The notes under the pieces were generated by a model. That model saw only the letters and a list, made by a program, of their open reading frames with translations. It was not told the DNA's origin and ran no database searches. From Arthrobacter oryzae (GTDB taxonomy: Bacteria > Actinomycetota > Actinomycetes > Actinomycetales > Micrococcaceae), in assembly GCF_030718995.1 (NCBI RefSeq), contig NZ_CP132204.1, positions 2,728,001-2,792,000 of the forward strand: a stretch of DNA of 64,000 bases, written 5' to 3'. Positions 41,972 to 49,786 of the stretch are shown one piece after another. A program made the position numbers and the translations under genes. Numbering within the stretch: position 1 is the first letter of the stretch; each line of letters opens with the position of its first letter.

Positions 41972-42970
41972 TTACTGTGCGGGTGTCACCGTCGCCTCGT
42001 AGGTGAGGATTTCCGTGCCGTTGCCTTCCTCGGCATCGTCCGGCGCCACGTGCATGGTCAGGTGGTTGCCCTCAGCCGTGAGCTTGAAGGGGTTCCGGGT
42101 GGCCACGTGGCCTGCCGTGGACCACTTCTGGAACGGCACGTCATGCAGGGTTGTCTTCTTAGTGAGGTCGAGAAGGGCCATGCCGCCCAGTTCGTAGGTG
42201 GCCGCCGTGCCGCCTGCCGCCGGGTTCTGGGGCAGGTTGGCAACGCCTGCGCACAGGGCCTGCGAATCGGCCACGTACTGGCAGTCCTGGTAGTCGATGA
42301 AGTGGTTCGGGTTCTGCCAGGTGCTGAGCTGTTTGCCGCTGAGGTTCCATTCGGCAAACCTCCGCGAGCCCCAGGTGTTTCCGACCAGGTGCCCGGTCTG
42401 GCGGTCCATGACGATGCCGCCAAAGTGGTCCGGGGCCTCGAACTGCTTGTGCGCCTCGAGGGTGGCGGCGTCAACGCGGTAGATGATCGAGCTGCTGTTG
42501 GGCCGGTACTGCGCCACGCTCACCCAGACATTCTCTCCGTCGAAGTCCAGCCCGCCCGGGTGGTACATGTCGCCTTCGCCCAGGATGATGTCCTTCTGCA
42601 GGTTCCCGGCCTTGTCCATGACGAACAGGTGGCCGACGCCCTTCCCGGCCGTGCGGTCGTACCCGTCGCGCGGGGCCGGGTATTTGACGGTGCGCTCAAT
42701 GATCTCCACGGACGACAGGAAGATGTGATCCTCCGTGTAGGCGATGCCCTGGGGATGGAAGGTGGGGAAGTCGAGCTTCAGCTTGCCTGTCAGCTCCCAG
42801 TTGGTGGAGCGGTCCACGGCCTTAAAGCTGTCGGCCAGTGCCGTGTCGGCGGCGCGGCGGTCACTGTCACTGGACTGGGGCGCGGCCTGGGCGGCAATGC
42901 CGCTGCCTGCAGCGAGGGCGATGACGGCAGCGGCGGCTGTCAGGACGCCGCGGGTGCGAATGCGGTTCAT
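41972..42970 (-). CDS. Secreted DUF6454-like protein
   Basis: 332 aa. Signal peptide (MNRIRTRGVLTAAAAVIALAAGSGIAAQA), then a propeller-like domain: FPTFHPQGIAYTEDHIFLSSVEIIERT, GDMYHPGGLDFDGENVWVSVAQYRPNSSSIIYRVD, DHFGGIVMDRQTGHLVGNTWGSRRF. This fits DUF6454 as I recall it. It is 52 bp after the second glycerophosphodiesterase on the same strand, so they are probably co-expressed; a shared extracellular role is likely but unspecified. Confidence 0.83.
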   Translation of the reverse strand: MNRIRTRGVLTAAAAVIALAAGSGIAAQAAPQSSDSDRRAADTALADSFKAVDRSTNWELTGKLKLDFPTFHPQGIAYTEDHIFLSSVEIIERTVKYPAPRDGYDRTAGKGVGHLFVMDKAGNLQKDIILGEGDMYHPGGLDFDGENVWVSVAQYRPNSSSIIYRVDAATLEAHKQFEAPDHFGGIVMDRQTGHLVGNTWGSRRFAEWNLSGKQLSTWQNPNHFIDYQDCQYVADSQALCAGVANLPQNPAAGGTAATYELGGMALLDLTKKTTLHDVPFQKWSTAGHVATRNPFKLTAEGNHLTMHVAPDDAEEGNGTEILTYEATVTPAQ

Positions 42971-43022
42971 GGGGATGCCTTTCAAGAGTCAGGTGGTACG
43001 GACTGGCGTGCGGGGCGTTTCT

Positions 43023-44096
43023 TTAGACGGCGCCCGGTTCCAGCGAGTACTGCTTCGGCAGCTTCATCGAGTGCTCGGCCATGACCTCACGCAGGCGGTC
43101 GGGATAATCCGTGATGATGCCGTCGACGCCGGCGGAGATCAGGGCGCGCATGGTCGCCTTGTCGTCGACAGTCCACGGGACGACCTGCATCCCGGCGTCG
43201 TGGGCACGGTTGACCATGTCCGCCGTGACGTAAGGAACGTATCCCGGGTCCGCCACGGTTCCGTTTTGGGGTGTTCCGTGGACCGGGGAGACGGCGTCGA
43301 AGCCCAGGTGGGAAGCGGCGGTTACGAGGTCGCCGCCAAAGTCGTCGGCGTCGATGCCTCCAAGCCACGGGGAACTGCCGGGCTGGCCGACCTGCAGGAA
43401 GTCTTTGTTTGTCAGCGCGACGGTGCGGATCTGGGGGGCAGCCGCCTGGACGAGCCGCAGTGCGCCCCAGTCGAAGCTCTGGATGGAGGCGCGGTGCTGC
43501 ATCTTGGCGGCCTTGATTTCCTTCAGCGCGACGGCCACGAACTGTTCACGGGGAGCTGTCTGCTCCGGGGCGCCTGCCTCCACCTTCGTTTCGATGTTGA
43601 ACTTCACCTGGCTGGCCCGGTAGGAGTCCACCAGCGCGAAAACTTCCGCGAGGGTGGGCATCTTTTCGCCGGGGGCGGCCTGCTGCCCGGGGAACTGGGG
43701 GAGGGTGAGGCTTCCGCAATCGAGGGAGCGCACCTGCTCGAAGGTCAGGTCCTTGACGTATTTGCCGGCGTAGGGGAACTGCGGGTCCCCGGGCGTGACG
43801 GGAGCCGTGTCAGCGCACTTCTTGTCGCTGATCTTGCGGTCGTGGGTGACCACTTCCCGGCCGTCCTTGGTGATCTGGAGGTCGAGTTCCAGAGTGGTCA
43901 CACCCGTTTCGAGCGCCTTGGCAAACGCAGGAAGAGTGGACTCGACCGTCAGCCCCAGTCCTCCGCGGTGGGCCTGGAGGTCAAAGTGGTTGTCGGCGCC
44001 CTTCGGGTTGGTATCGGCAGCCTGCGCCGGAAGGGGTGTCCCCAGCGCCAATCCTGCGCACATGGCGGCCACGGTCAGCAGCTTTGCGTTGTTCAT
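43023..44096 (-). CDS. Secreted glycerophosphodiester phosphodiesterase, second copy
   Basis: 357 aa. Signal peptide (LLTVAAMCAGLALGTPLPAQA), then GDPD barrel: FDLQAHRGGLGLTVESTL, TLELDLQITKDGREVVTHD and SAGVDGIITDYPDRL. It is clearly paralogous to the enzyme at 23000-24070 along its whole length (KCADTAPVTPGDPQFPY, VGQPGSSPWLGGIDADDFGG), though not recently duplicated. GGAGA before the ATG. Confidence 0.93.
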   Translation of the reverse strand: MNNAKLLTVAAMCAGLALGTPLPAQAADTNPKGADNHFDLQAHRGGLGLTVESTLPAFAKALETGVTTLELDLQITKDGREVVTHDRKISDKKCADTAPVTPGDPQFPYAGKYVKDLTFEQVRSLDCGSLTLPQFPGQQAAPGEKMPTLAEVFALVDSYRASQVKFNIETKVEAGAPEQTAPREQFVAVALKEIKAAKMQHRASIQSFDWGALRLVQAAAPQIRTVALTNKDFLQVGQPGSSPWLGGIDADDFGGDLVTAASHLGFDAVSPVHGTPQNGTVADPGYVPYVTADMVNRAHDAGMQVVPWTVDDKATMRALISAGVDGIITDYPDRLREVMAEHSMKLPKQYSLEPGAV

Positions 44097-44335
44097 CGGT
44101 AGGTCTCCAGATCGGTGTCATGCCCGTTTACGAGCGGCATCCAGTCTGGTCACCTAGCGGAAACGGGCGACTGCCTGCCGATGGAGGAAATGTGACGGGC
44201 TGGTGAACGCAATCCGCTCCGCACGCTCAAGGTCCGATCAAGACTCAGTCAAGGTTGTCCGAAGATCTCCGCAGATTCGCGGTTATCCAGTTACCGGAGA
44301 AATAGGCTTTTCATTAGCAACATTTCGGCTTCGCA

Positions 44336-44375
44336 AAAGGCCCGGCTCATCGCCGGGCCTTTCCAATGGGGGAAA
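44336..44375 (+). promoter_or_regulatory. Leader with terminator-like hairpin and possible SD-masking stem
   Basis: AAAGGCCCGGC (44336-44346) pairs perfectly with 44352-44362 around a 5-nt loop, ending in TTT; this looks like an intrinsic terminator but sits 16 nt before the nuclease ATG. TTTCC at 44360-44364 can instead pair with GGAAA at 44371-44375, covering the SD. The two foldings exclude each other. It could equally be a plain terminator of an upstream transcript. Confidence 0.5.
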
Positions 44376-44378
44376 ACA

Positions 44379-45605
44379 ATGTCGAACTACGAAACGCTTC
44401 TGGGTCCAGCGTCATCGGGCCCGGGACCGGGCCCGAGGGGGCCGAAGAAGCCACGCGTTTCCACGTACATCGTCGCCACCGTCACGGCACTAGCCGTTTC
44501 CTTCGCCCTCTTTATCGCAGGTGCCTCCATGGTTCCGCGGACTACTGACTGGAACGTTCAGGCCGCTTCATCGGAGGGCACGGCGTCGCCGGCCACCGCC
44601 ACGGCGAGCCAGACAGCGAAAGCCACGCCGACGTCGTCGTCCGCTCCAGCGGTCCAGGAGACGGGCGCCCCGCTGGACCCGGACAGCCCTTACCTGCTGG
44701 CGCAGGGCGCCAGCGTCACGGCTCCGAAGACGCAGCCCGCCTTCGCCACCAAGGCGATCGACCTGCTGGCCACCCTCCCGATCAAGGGCAGGGCACCCAA
44801 GACCGGCTATGACCGCGCACTGTTCGGGCAGGCCTGGGCCGACGTTGACCGCAACGGCTGCGACACCCGGAACGACACCCTCAAGCGCGACCTGACAGGC
44901 ATTAAGTACACCAACAGCGTCCCCTGCAAGGTGCAGTCAGGCACGCTGGCGGACCCGTACACGGGCACCACCATCAACTTCCTGCGCGGATCAGCAACAA
45001 GCAGTGCCGTGCAGATTGACCACGTCGTGGCGCTCAGCGACGCCTGGCAGAAGGGCGCCCAGCAGCTGACCACGGAACAGCGGACGGCCTTCGCCAACGA
45101 TCCGCTGAACCTCCAGTCGACGGACGGTCCCACGAACATGAAAAAGGGCGACGGCGACGCGGCCACCTGGCTGCCGCCGAACAAGGGCTTCCGGTGCGAA
45201 TACGTCGCCCGCCAGATTTCGGTGAAGGCAACGTACAGCCTGTGGGTCACCCAGGCGGAGCACGATGCGATGGCCAGGATCCTGGGCGACTGCGCCGGCC
45301 AGCTGGCGCCGACGAATGAGAAAGCGCCGGTGGTTGCCTCGCCGGCGCCTGAGCCTGCACCAGTGGTGGCGCCCGTTCCGGTGGCGCCCACTCCCGCGCC
45401 GGCCGTTGTGGTCCCGGTCCCGGCTCCAGCCGCTCCTGCGCCTGTAGTTCCGGTCCCGGTTCCTGTTGCGCCGGCACCGGCCGCCGCCTACTACGCCAAC
45501 TGCGCCGCCGCCAAGGCTGCAGGTGCCGCCCCGCTGTACGCCGGGTCGGCCGGCTACCGCCCGGCGCTGGACCGTGACCGCGACGGCGTTGCCTGCGAAA
45601 GCTAG
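44379..45605 (+). CDS. Surface HNH (DUF1524/GmrSD-C-like) nuclease with Excalibur tail
   Basis: 408 aa. One membrane helix (about 29-51), Thr/Ala/Ser linker, then an HNH-type domain: Cys-containing NGCDTRNDTLKRDL, VQIDHVVALSDAW (Asp214, His215), NDPLNLQSTDGPTNMKKGDGDAATWLPPN and CEYVARQISVKATYSLWVT. Residues about 315-368 are Pro/Ala/Val repeats spanning the wall. The last 38 residues are an Excalibur motif with a DxDxDG calcium loop (DRDRDGVAC). Probably an anchored extracellular nuclease, for DNA scavenging, defence or competition. Confidence 0.88.
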   Translation: MSNYETLLGPASSGPGPGPRGPKKPRVSTYIVATVTALAVSFALFIAGASMVPRTTDWNVQAASSEGTASPATATASQTAKATPTSSSAPAVQETGAPLDPDSPYLLAQGASVTAPKTQPAFATKAIDLLATLPIKGRAPKTGYDRALFGQAWADVDRNGCDTRNDTLKRDLTGIKYTNSVPCKVQSGTLADPYTGTTINFLRGSATSSAVQIDHVVALSDAWQKGAQQLTTEQRTAFANDPLNLQSTDGPTNMKKGDGDAATWLPPNKGFRCEYVARQISVKATYSLWVTQAEHDAMARILGDCAGQLAPTNEKAPVVASPAPEPAPVVAPVPVAPTPAPAVVVPVPAPAAPAPVVPVPVPVAPAPAAAYYANCAAAKAAGAAPLYAGSAGYRPALDRDRDGVACES

Positions 45606-45634
45606 ACCAGTTCCATCACTCCACAGATTCAAAC

Positions 45635-45649
45635 TTTCCAAGGGGGAAA
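45635..45649 (+). promoter_or_regulatory. Possible SD-masking mini-stem, second copy
   Basis: TTTCC (45635-45639) can pair with GGAAA (45645-45649), overlapping the SD GGGGGA before the ATG at 45651. The same TTTCCAA-GGGGGAAAA leader occurs before the neighbouring nuclease gene. Confidence 0.4.
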
Positions 45650-45650
45650 A

Positions 45651-46334
45651 ATGAAGAAGACGTTGACACTAGTAGTGCTTGCCGGTCTCATGCTCACGGG
45701 ATGCGGTGGCCAGAAATCGGCAGTGCAGCCGACAGAAACCGCAACCGCCGTTGCAGCGGTTGATGAAACCGTCACGGTTCCTGGCGTGCTGGGCCTGACC
45801 CTGGATAAGGCCACGGATCAGCTGAAAGATCTCGGGCTCAAGGTCGAGGCTGTGGACACCGTCGACGGCAAGACGATCATTTCAAAGAAGAATTGGCAGG
45901 TGACATCCCAGGACCCCGCGGAAGGTGCGCAGGCGGCCAAGGGGTCAACCGTGAAGCTCGGCGTCAAGAGCCTTGAAAAGATTGCAGCCGAGAAGGCCGC
46001 GGCGGACCAGGCGGCAGCCGAGAAGGCGGCGGCAGAAAAGGCTGCGGCGGACAAGGTTGCGGCTGATAAGGCTGCGTCGGACAAGGCTGCAGCGGATGCT
46101 GCTGCCGCAAAGGCAGCCGCCGAACAGGCGGCTGCGCAGCAGGCCGTCCCGCAGGCTCCGGCTCAGGTTCCCGCTGCGCCCGCACCTGCGCCGGTTGTTC
46201 CGGCGCCCTCCTCTGTCCAGTACGCCAACTGCACTGCGGTGCGTGCAGCCGGAGCCGCACCGATTTATGCCGGTACGCCTGGTTATGGCAAGCATCTCGA
46301 TCGGGACGGCGACGGCATCGGGTGCGATAAATAG
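45651..46334 (+). CDS. PASTA-Excalibur lipoprotein
   Basis: 227 aa. Lipobox LTGC (Cys18); one PASTA-like domain (VTVPGVLGLTLDKATDQLKDLGLKVEAVDT...SQDPAEGAQAAKGSTVKLGV); a long Lys/Ala/Glu heptad-like stretch (about 105-165) likely to be an extended helix or coiled coil; Pro/Ala linker; and a C-terminal Excalibur motif (LDRDGDGIGCDK). The Excalibur part closely matches that of the upstream nuclease. PASTA domains bind peptidoglycan or muropeptides, so this may be a wall-bound partner. 45 bp separate the genes. Confidence 0.88.
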   Translation: MKKTLTLVVLAGLMLTGCGGQKSAVQPTETATAVAAVDETVTVPGVLGLTLDKATDQLKDLGLKVEAVDTVDGKTIISKKNWQVTSQDPAEGAQAAKGSTVKLGVKSLEKIAAEKAAADQAAAEKAAAEKAAADKVAADKAASDKAAADAAAAKAAAEQAAAQQAVPQAPAQVPAAPAPAPVVPAPSSVQYANCTAVRAAGAAPIYAGTPGYGKHLDRDGDGIGCDK

Positions 46335-46348
46335 GTTTCAGGCGCAAT

Positions 46349-46393
46349 AAAGCCGTGGGTACCTTCTTTTCCGGAGGTATCCACGGCTTTTCC
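46349..46393 (+). terminator. Intrinsic terminator of the Excalibur pair
   Basis: 15-bp arms 46349-46363 and 46376-46390 with a single G-T wobble, 12-nt loop, followed by TCCCG and with a T-rich 3' arm (GGCTTTT). It begins 15 bp after the stop. Confidence 0.75.
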
Positions 46394-46440
46394 CGCCCCG
46401 GACGGGTGTCAATGAACCGGGCCAACGCCCTGGCAACACG

Positions 46441-46446
46441 TAGGGT
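46441..46446 (+). promoter_or_regulatory. -10 box for leaderless GNAT gene
   Basis: TAGGGT, 7 nt, ATG at 46454; no SD. Confidence 0.4.
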
Positions 46447-46453
46447 CGTGTGC

Positions 46454-46999
46454 ATGTTCGAACTTGTTGCCCCGGATGCGTCCTTCTACCCGTCGTTTGC
46501 CGAGTCCCACTGCGAGTGGGGCGGCTCGCACCAGGACGGTGCCGGGCTCTCGCCAGACGACGACATCACGAGCCAGGAGGGGTTCGCTGCCTGGGTCCGA
46601 AGGCTGGCCGAAGCTGAACGGGCTCCCGGGACGGACGGCATTGTTCCTTGCACCTATCGTTGGATCACGGAGGGCTCCCGGTATGTGGGAGCGATTGCCT
46701 TCCGCCACTACCTCACCCCGGCCCTCCTGAACTCCGGCGGGCATATCGGCTACGGGGTCCGGCCGTCCGATCGTGGGCGCGGGGCGGCGTCGTGGGCCCT
46801 GCATGAAGTGTGTGCCCGTTTGGCTGCGCAGGGAGAGCCTGATCGCGTTCTTCTGACCTGCGATGATGCAAACACAGCGTCCGCCAGGACTATCGAGCGC
46901 TGTGGCGGCCTGATCGAGGACGTGAGGATGGGCGCGAACGGGCGGCATTTTCGGCGGTACTGGATAGATGTGGCGCGCTCTGAGCCAGGCGGTTTATGA
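46454..46999 (+). CDS. GNAT family N-acetyltransferase
   Basis: 181 aa of the RimJ/RimL-like branch: FELVAPDASFYPSFAES at the start, GHIGYGVRPSDRGRGAASWALHEV (motif A), LLTCDDANTASARTIERCGGLIEDV (motif B). Acceptor unknown. The start at 46454 is leaderless; in-frame ATG 46412 would add 14 residues. Its end overlaps the convergent methyltransferase gene by 6 bp. Confidence 0.9.
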   Translation: MFELVAPDASFYPSFAESHCEWGGSHQDGAGLSPDDDITSQEGFAAWVRRLAEAERAPGTDGIVPCTYRWITEGSRYVGAIAFRHYLTPALLNSGGHIGYGVRPSDRGRGAASWALHEVCARLAAQGEPDRVLLTCDDANTASARTIERCGGLIEDVRMGANGRHFRRYWIDVARSEPGGL

Positions 47000-47521
47000 G
47001 TACTCTCCCGGACCGTGCCGCACCGGCAGCCCGAGGTAGCGCGGGACCCTTTCCGCGTAATCGGGGTAGGACCGTCCGAAGAGTTCGGCCAGTTTGGCCT
47101 CTTCACCGAGGACGAAGGGGTGCTCCACAAGTATTTCAGCAGGCAGCGTCGCGAGGACCCACGAGGAACCGGCCAGGGTCCCCGCTCCCAGCTGGATGAG
47201 CCACCAGCCCACATACATGGGATGGCGGCTGATGGCGTAAGGGCCGCTGGTGACCAGTTCCTCCGGCCGTTCCAGTTCGAAGGGGCCCGCCGAGTGGCGC
47301 CTCCGTTCAGCGAGCGCCCAAATATTAAGGCCGACGCCGGCGAGCAGCAGTCCTGCCCCCGCAACTCCGTGCAGGGAACGGGAGCCGGGGAGCGGCCGCG
47401 GACGGCGCCGGGCGAGGAGGGCATCCAGGGCAAGCCCGGCCACGACGGGCAGCGGCAGCGGAAGGTTTTCGTAGGCCTTCTTCAACCGGCCGGCCAGCGA
47501 GGGTGCAGAGCGGTCCGTCAC
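46994..47521 (-). CDS. Isoprenylcysteine carboxyl methyltransferase-like membrane protein
   Basis: 175 aa ICMT/PEMT-like membrane methyltransferase. LVTSGPYAISRHPMYVGWWLIQLGAGTLAGSSW contains the conserved R-H-P-x-Y SAM-binding block, and EEAKLAELFGRSYPDYAERVPRYLG the C-terminal R-Y. Substrate unknown; bacterial members methylate varied lipids or small molecules. Its ATG overlaps the stop of the upstream hydrolase, so translation is coupled. A broken second copy lies at 57946-58210. Confidence 0.88.
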   Translation of the reverse strand: MTDRSAPSLAGRLKKAYENLPLPLPVVAGLALDALLARRRPRPLPGSRSLHGVAGAGLLLAGVGLNIWALAERRRHSAGPFELERPEELVTSGPYAISRHPMYVGWWLIQLGAGTLAGSSWVLATLPAEILVEHPFVLGEEAKLAELFGRSYPDYAERVPRYLGLPVRHGPGEYS

Positions 47522-48339
47522 GGTGCCTCCCGTGGCTTGCCGGCGTCAACAACGGAACGGAAGAACGCCGTCGTATCCTCTGCCACCCGGTCCGGGCACT
47601 CCCACAGGACCACGTGCGCCACGTCGGGGTAGACCTTCAGGATTGCGCCGGGGATCCGGGCGGCCAGGGTTTCCTGGTCGCCGCGCGGCAGCAGGGTGTC
47701 CTCGGCGCCCCAGAGGATCAGCGTGGGGGCTCGGATGGTTCCCGATTCGGTGGGCGGTGTGGCTTCGAGCAGGCCGTTGAGGATGGCTTTCCATGCGCGG
47801 GCGGGCATCCTGAGGCCGTCGCGCACACGGTCGTCGATGAACCATGCGGGAACCTCATGAAGCAGGGGAAACCAGGTGAGCGACTTCCGTACCCAGTCCG
47901 CGTCGAGCGGGTCGGTCAGGGCGTCCACTTCGTCGGCGAATGCGGGCCGGCCCTGCAGGCTCAGGGGAGAGCCCGCAAGCACCAGCGCCGCGACCCGCTC
48001 CGGGGAGGTAACGGCCAGTTGTTGGGCCACGTAGCCGCCGCTGGAGGAGCCGACGACGAACGCCCGGGGAACGTTGAGGGCATCCAGGATCGCCGTGGCG
48101 TCCTCGGCCTGCTCCGCCAGGGAGTAGCCGTCCTCCGGTTTGTCCGCCTCGCCCTGCCCTCGGAGGTCGGGGGCATAAACCCTGAAGCCGGTCAGCAGCG
48201 GTATGAGGCGGTCGAAGCTTCCGCGGGATTCGGCCCACGCGTGCAGCAGCAGCACCGGCGGTGCGTCGGCGTCGCCCTGAACGAGGCAGGGCACCCTGAT
48301 GCCGGTGCGGAGCCTGAGATCCCGGACGTCGGATTCCAT
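47518..48339 (-). CDS. Alpha/beta-fold hydrolase
   Basis: 273 aa. LLLHAWAESRGSFDRL (oxyanion region), GSSSGG with nucleophile Ser99, LWGAEDTLLPRG (acid) and PDVAHVVLWECPDRV (His). It resembles esterase/epoxide-hydrolase-type enzymes; substrate unknown. The start at ATG 48339 is chosen because TACCCT lies 6 nt upstream; ATG 48366 is an alternative. First gene of a pair with the ICMT-like enzyme (4-bp overlap). Confidence 0.9.
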   Translation of the reverse strand: MESDVRDLRLRTGIRVPCLVQGDADAPPVLLLHAWAESRGSFDRLIPLLTGFRVYAPDLRGQGEADKPEDGYSLAEQAEDATAILDALNVPRAFVVGSSSGGYVAQQLAVTSPERVAALVLAGSPLSLQGRPAFADEVDALTDPLDADWVRKSLTWFPLLHEVPAWFIDDRVRDGLRMPARAWKAILNGLLEATPPTESGTIRAPTLILWGAEDTLLPRGDQETLAARIPGAILKVYPDVAHVVLWECPDRVAEDTTAFFRSVVDAGKPREAP

Positions 48340-48345
48340 AGCCTC

Positions 48346-48351
48346 AGGGTA
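48346..48351 (-). promoter_or_regulatory. -10 box for leaderless hydrolase-methyltransferase operon
   Basis: TACCCT on the minus strand, 6 nt, then ATG at 48339; no strong SD. Confidence 0.4.
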
Positions 48352-48378
48352 CGCCGGGCACGTCATGGCGCAACGGCG

Positions 48379-49272
48379 TTAGTGTGCGTCGGGGTCCCCG
48401 CGCCGCACGTGCCTGTGGTGGAGTTCGTAGCTGTCGAACACATCGGAGGACGTGGTTCCTGAATGGCCGAATTTGCCGCGCAGGACGTCGGCGAGTCCGT
48501 CGAGGGCCGCGTGGAGCATCCGGCCGGCGAACTGGAGTTCAGGGCTTTCGCTGCGCTGGGCCTGGGATGCCAACTCCTGGGCGTAGGCCACCGTGGCCGG
48601 CAGGGATCCGCGCTGCTCCACTTCACGGAAGTAGTACGTTTCGTGAAACGCCAGCAGGTCGATGCTTACTGAGGCCACGTTTCCGGCCATCGACTCCAGC
48701 AGCCCGGCGGCATGCTTGGGGTCCAGTGACGAGACACCCGCCGGACCTGCGGCCTCCCGGAACAGGTTCAGTTCGTGGGCGAGGGCCCGGCGGCGGTTCA
48801 GGGCCGGGTACGTCTGCAGGATCCAGGTGACCGTTGCTGTCAGCAGCCCGAAACCGGTGACGGCCTGGAGGGCCACAACCAGCCGGAGCACCGGATGCCC
48901 GGGCACGATTTCGCCGAACCCCACCGTGGAGAGAGTGACGAGGGAGATGTAAAGCGCTTCGGCGAAGTCGCCCCGCTGCGGAACGCCGGCGGCGTGGACA
49001 AAGCCGGCCGGCAGGTGGGGCAGATAGAGCAGGGCCCAGCCGACGGCCGCCAGGCCTGCCCAGGCGCCAATGACCGCGGCCATGGCCAAAGGTGCTGCGA
49101 TGAAGGAGCCCCGGCCCCGCAGTTTTCGCGACACCAGCCAGAATCCGCGCATGATCGCCCGGCCCACAGGACCGGATCCGTGCGGATAAAGGAGCGTGCG
49201 GAAGACGTCAACGAGCATCAGCAGAACCAGCCCGGCACCCAAAACCGTCCAGAGCGTGTCCTCGAAGTCCAT
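48379..49272 (-). CDS. Two-helix potassium channel family protein
   Basis: 297 aa. Membrane helices near 8-28, 60-85 and 128-150; the pore loop ISLVTLSTVGFGEIVPG has the selectivity filter TVGFG at 116-120 (GFG rather than the common GYG). After the pore a cytosolic helical domain of about 140 residues follows (FHETYYFREVEQRGSLPATVAYAQELASQAQRSE), not a RCK domain. Probably a K+ channel with a private sensor domain. Confidence 0.88.
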   Translation of the reverse strand: MDFEDTLWTVLGAGLVLLMLVDVFRTLLYPHGSGPVGRAIMRGFWLVSRKLRGRGSFIAAPLAMAAVIGAWAGLAAVGWALLYLPHLPAGFVHAAGVPQRGDFAEALYISLVTLSTVGFGEIVPGHPVLRLVVALQAVTGFGLLTATVTWILQTYPALNRRRALAHELNLFREAAGPAGVSSLDPKHAAGLLESMAGNVASVSIDLLAFHETYYFREVEQRGSLPATVAYAQELASQAQRSESPELQFAGRMLHAALDGLADVLRGKFGHSGTTSSDVFDSYELHHRHVRRGDPDAH

Positions 49273-49321
49273 GCCTCATCTTATGGGCGGCGCCCCGGTG
49301 CCTCGTCATGGCCACAGTGAC

Positions 49322-49375
49322 AAAAAGAGGAACCCCGCAGTGCCGGTGAACTGCTCACGGGCACTGCGGGGTTCC
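49322..49375 (-). terminator. Intrinsic terminator for the minus-strand gene at 49393
   Basis: Perfect 16-bp arms 49329-49344 and 49360-49375; on the minus strand the stem is followed by TCTTTTTG. It begins 17 bp after the stop. Confidence 0.85.
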
Positions 49376-49392
49376 TTGTTGACTGAGGCCGG

Positions 49393-49746
49393 TTACTCGG
49401 AATCGGGTTTCTGTTCCCGGTCCCGGAGGTTCTTCTTGATCTCGTCGAACTTCTCCTTGATGACCCGTTCCGCCTCCGCGAGGGTCTTCCCGGCGGTGCT
49501 CAGGGGATCCAGCTGAACGTAGACGTCCTGGCCCACGGGCACGTCGTACTCGTCCTTCAGGTGGGTGCCGCCGCCTACTCCCTGAAGGGACAGGTACACC
49601 ATGGCTTCCGTCCGGGCAATGCCGGAGAGTGTTCCGAAGACAACCGTGAAGTCGTTCGATTGAAAGCTCACAGTCTGACCGATATGGCTGCGGTCCAGGT
49701 CACCGGCTGCCACCGGCTTCTCGGACGGGCTTCCGCTGTATGTCAT
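49393..49746 (-). CDS. Small soluble protein, unknown
   Basis: 117 aa. A beta-rich centre (IGQTVSFQSNDFTVVFGTLSGIARTEAMVYLSLQGVGG, YDVPVGQDVYVQLDPL) resembling a small barrel, followed by a charged helix (GKTLAEAERVIKEKFDEIKKNLRDREQKPDSE). No family recognised. SD AGGAGA before ATG and its own terminator support a real single gene. Confidence 0.8.
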   Translation of the reverse strand: MTYSGSPSEKPVAAGDLDRSHIGQTVSFQSNDFTVVFGTLSGIARTEAMVYLSLQGVGGGTHLKDEYDVPVGQDVYVQLDPLSTAGKTLAEAERVIKEKFDEIKKNLRDREQKPDSE

Positions 49747-49786
49747 GAACTTCTCCTAAATAGTCGAGGGACACGTACCCAGCAGT

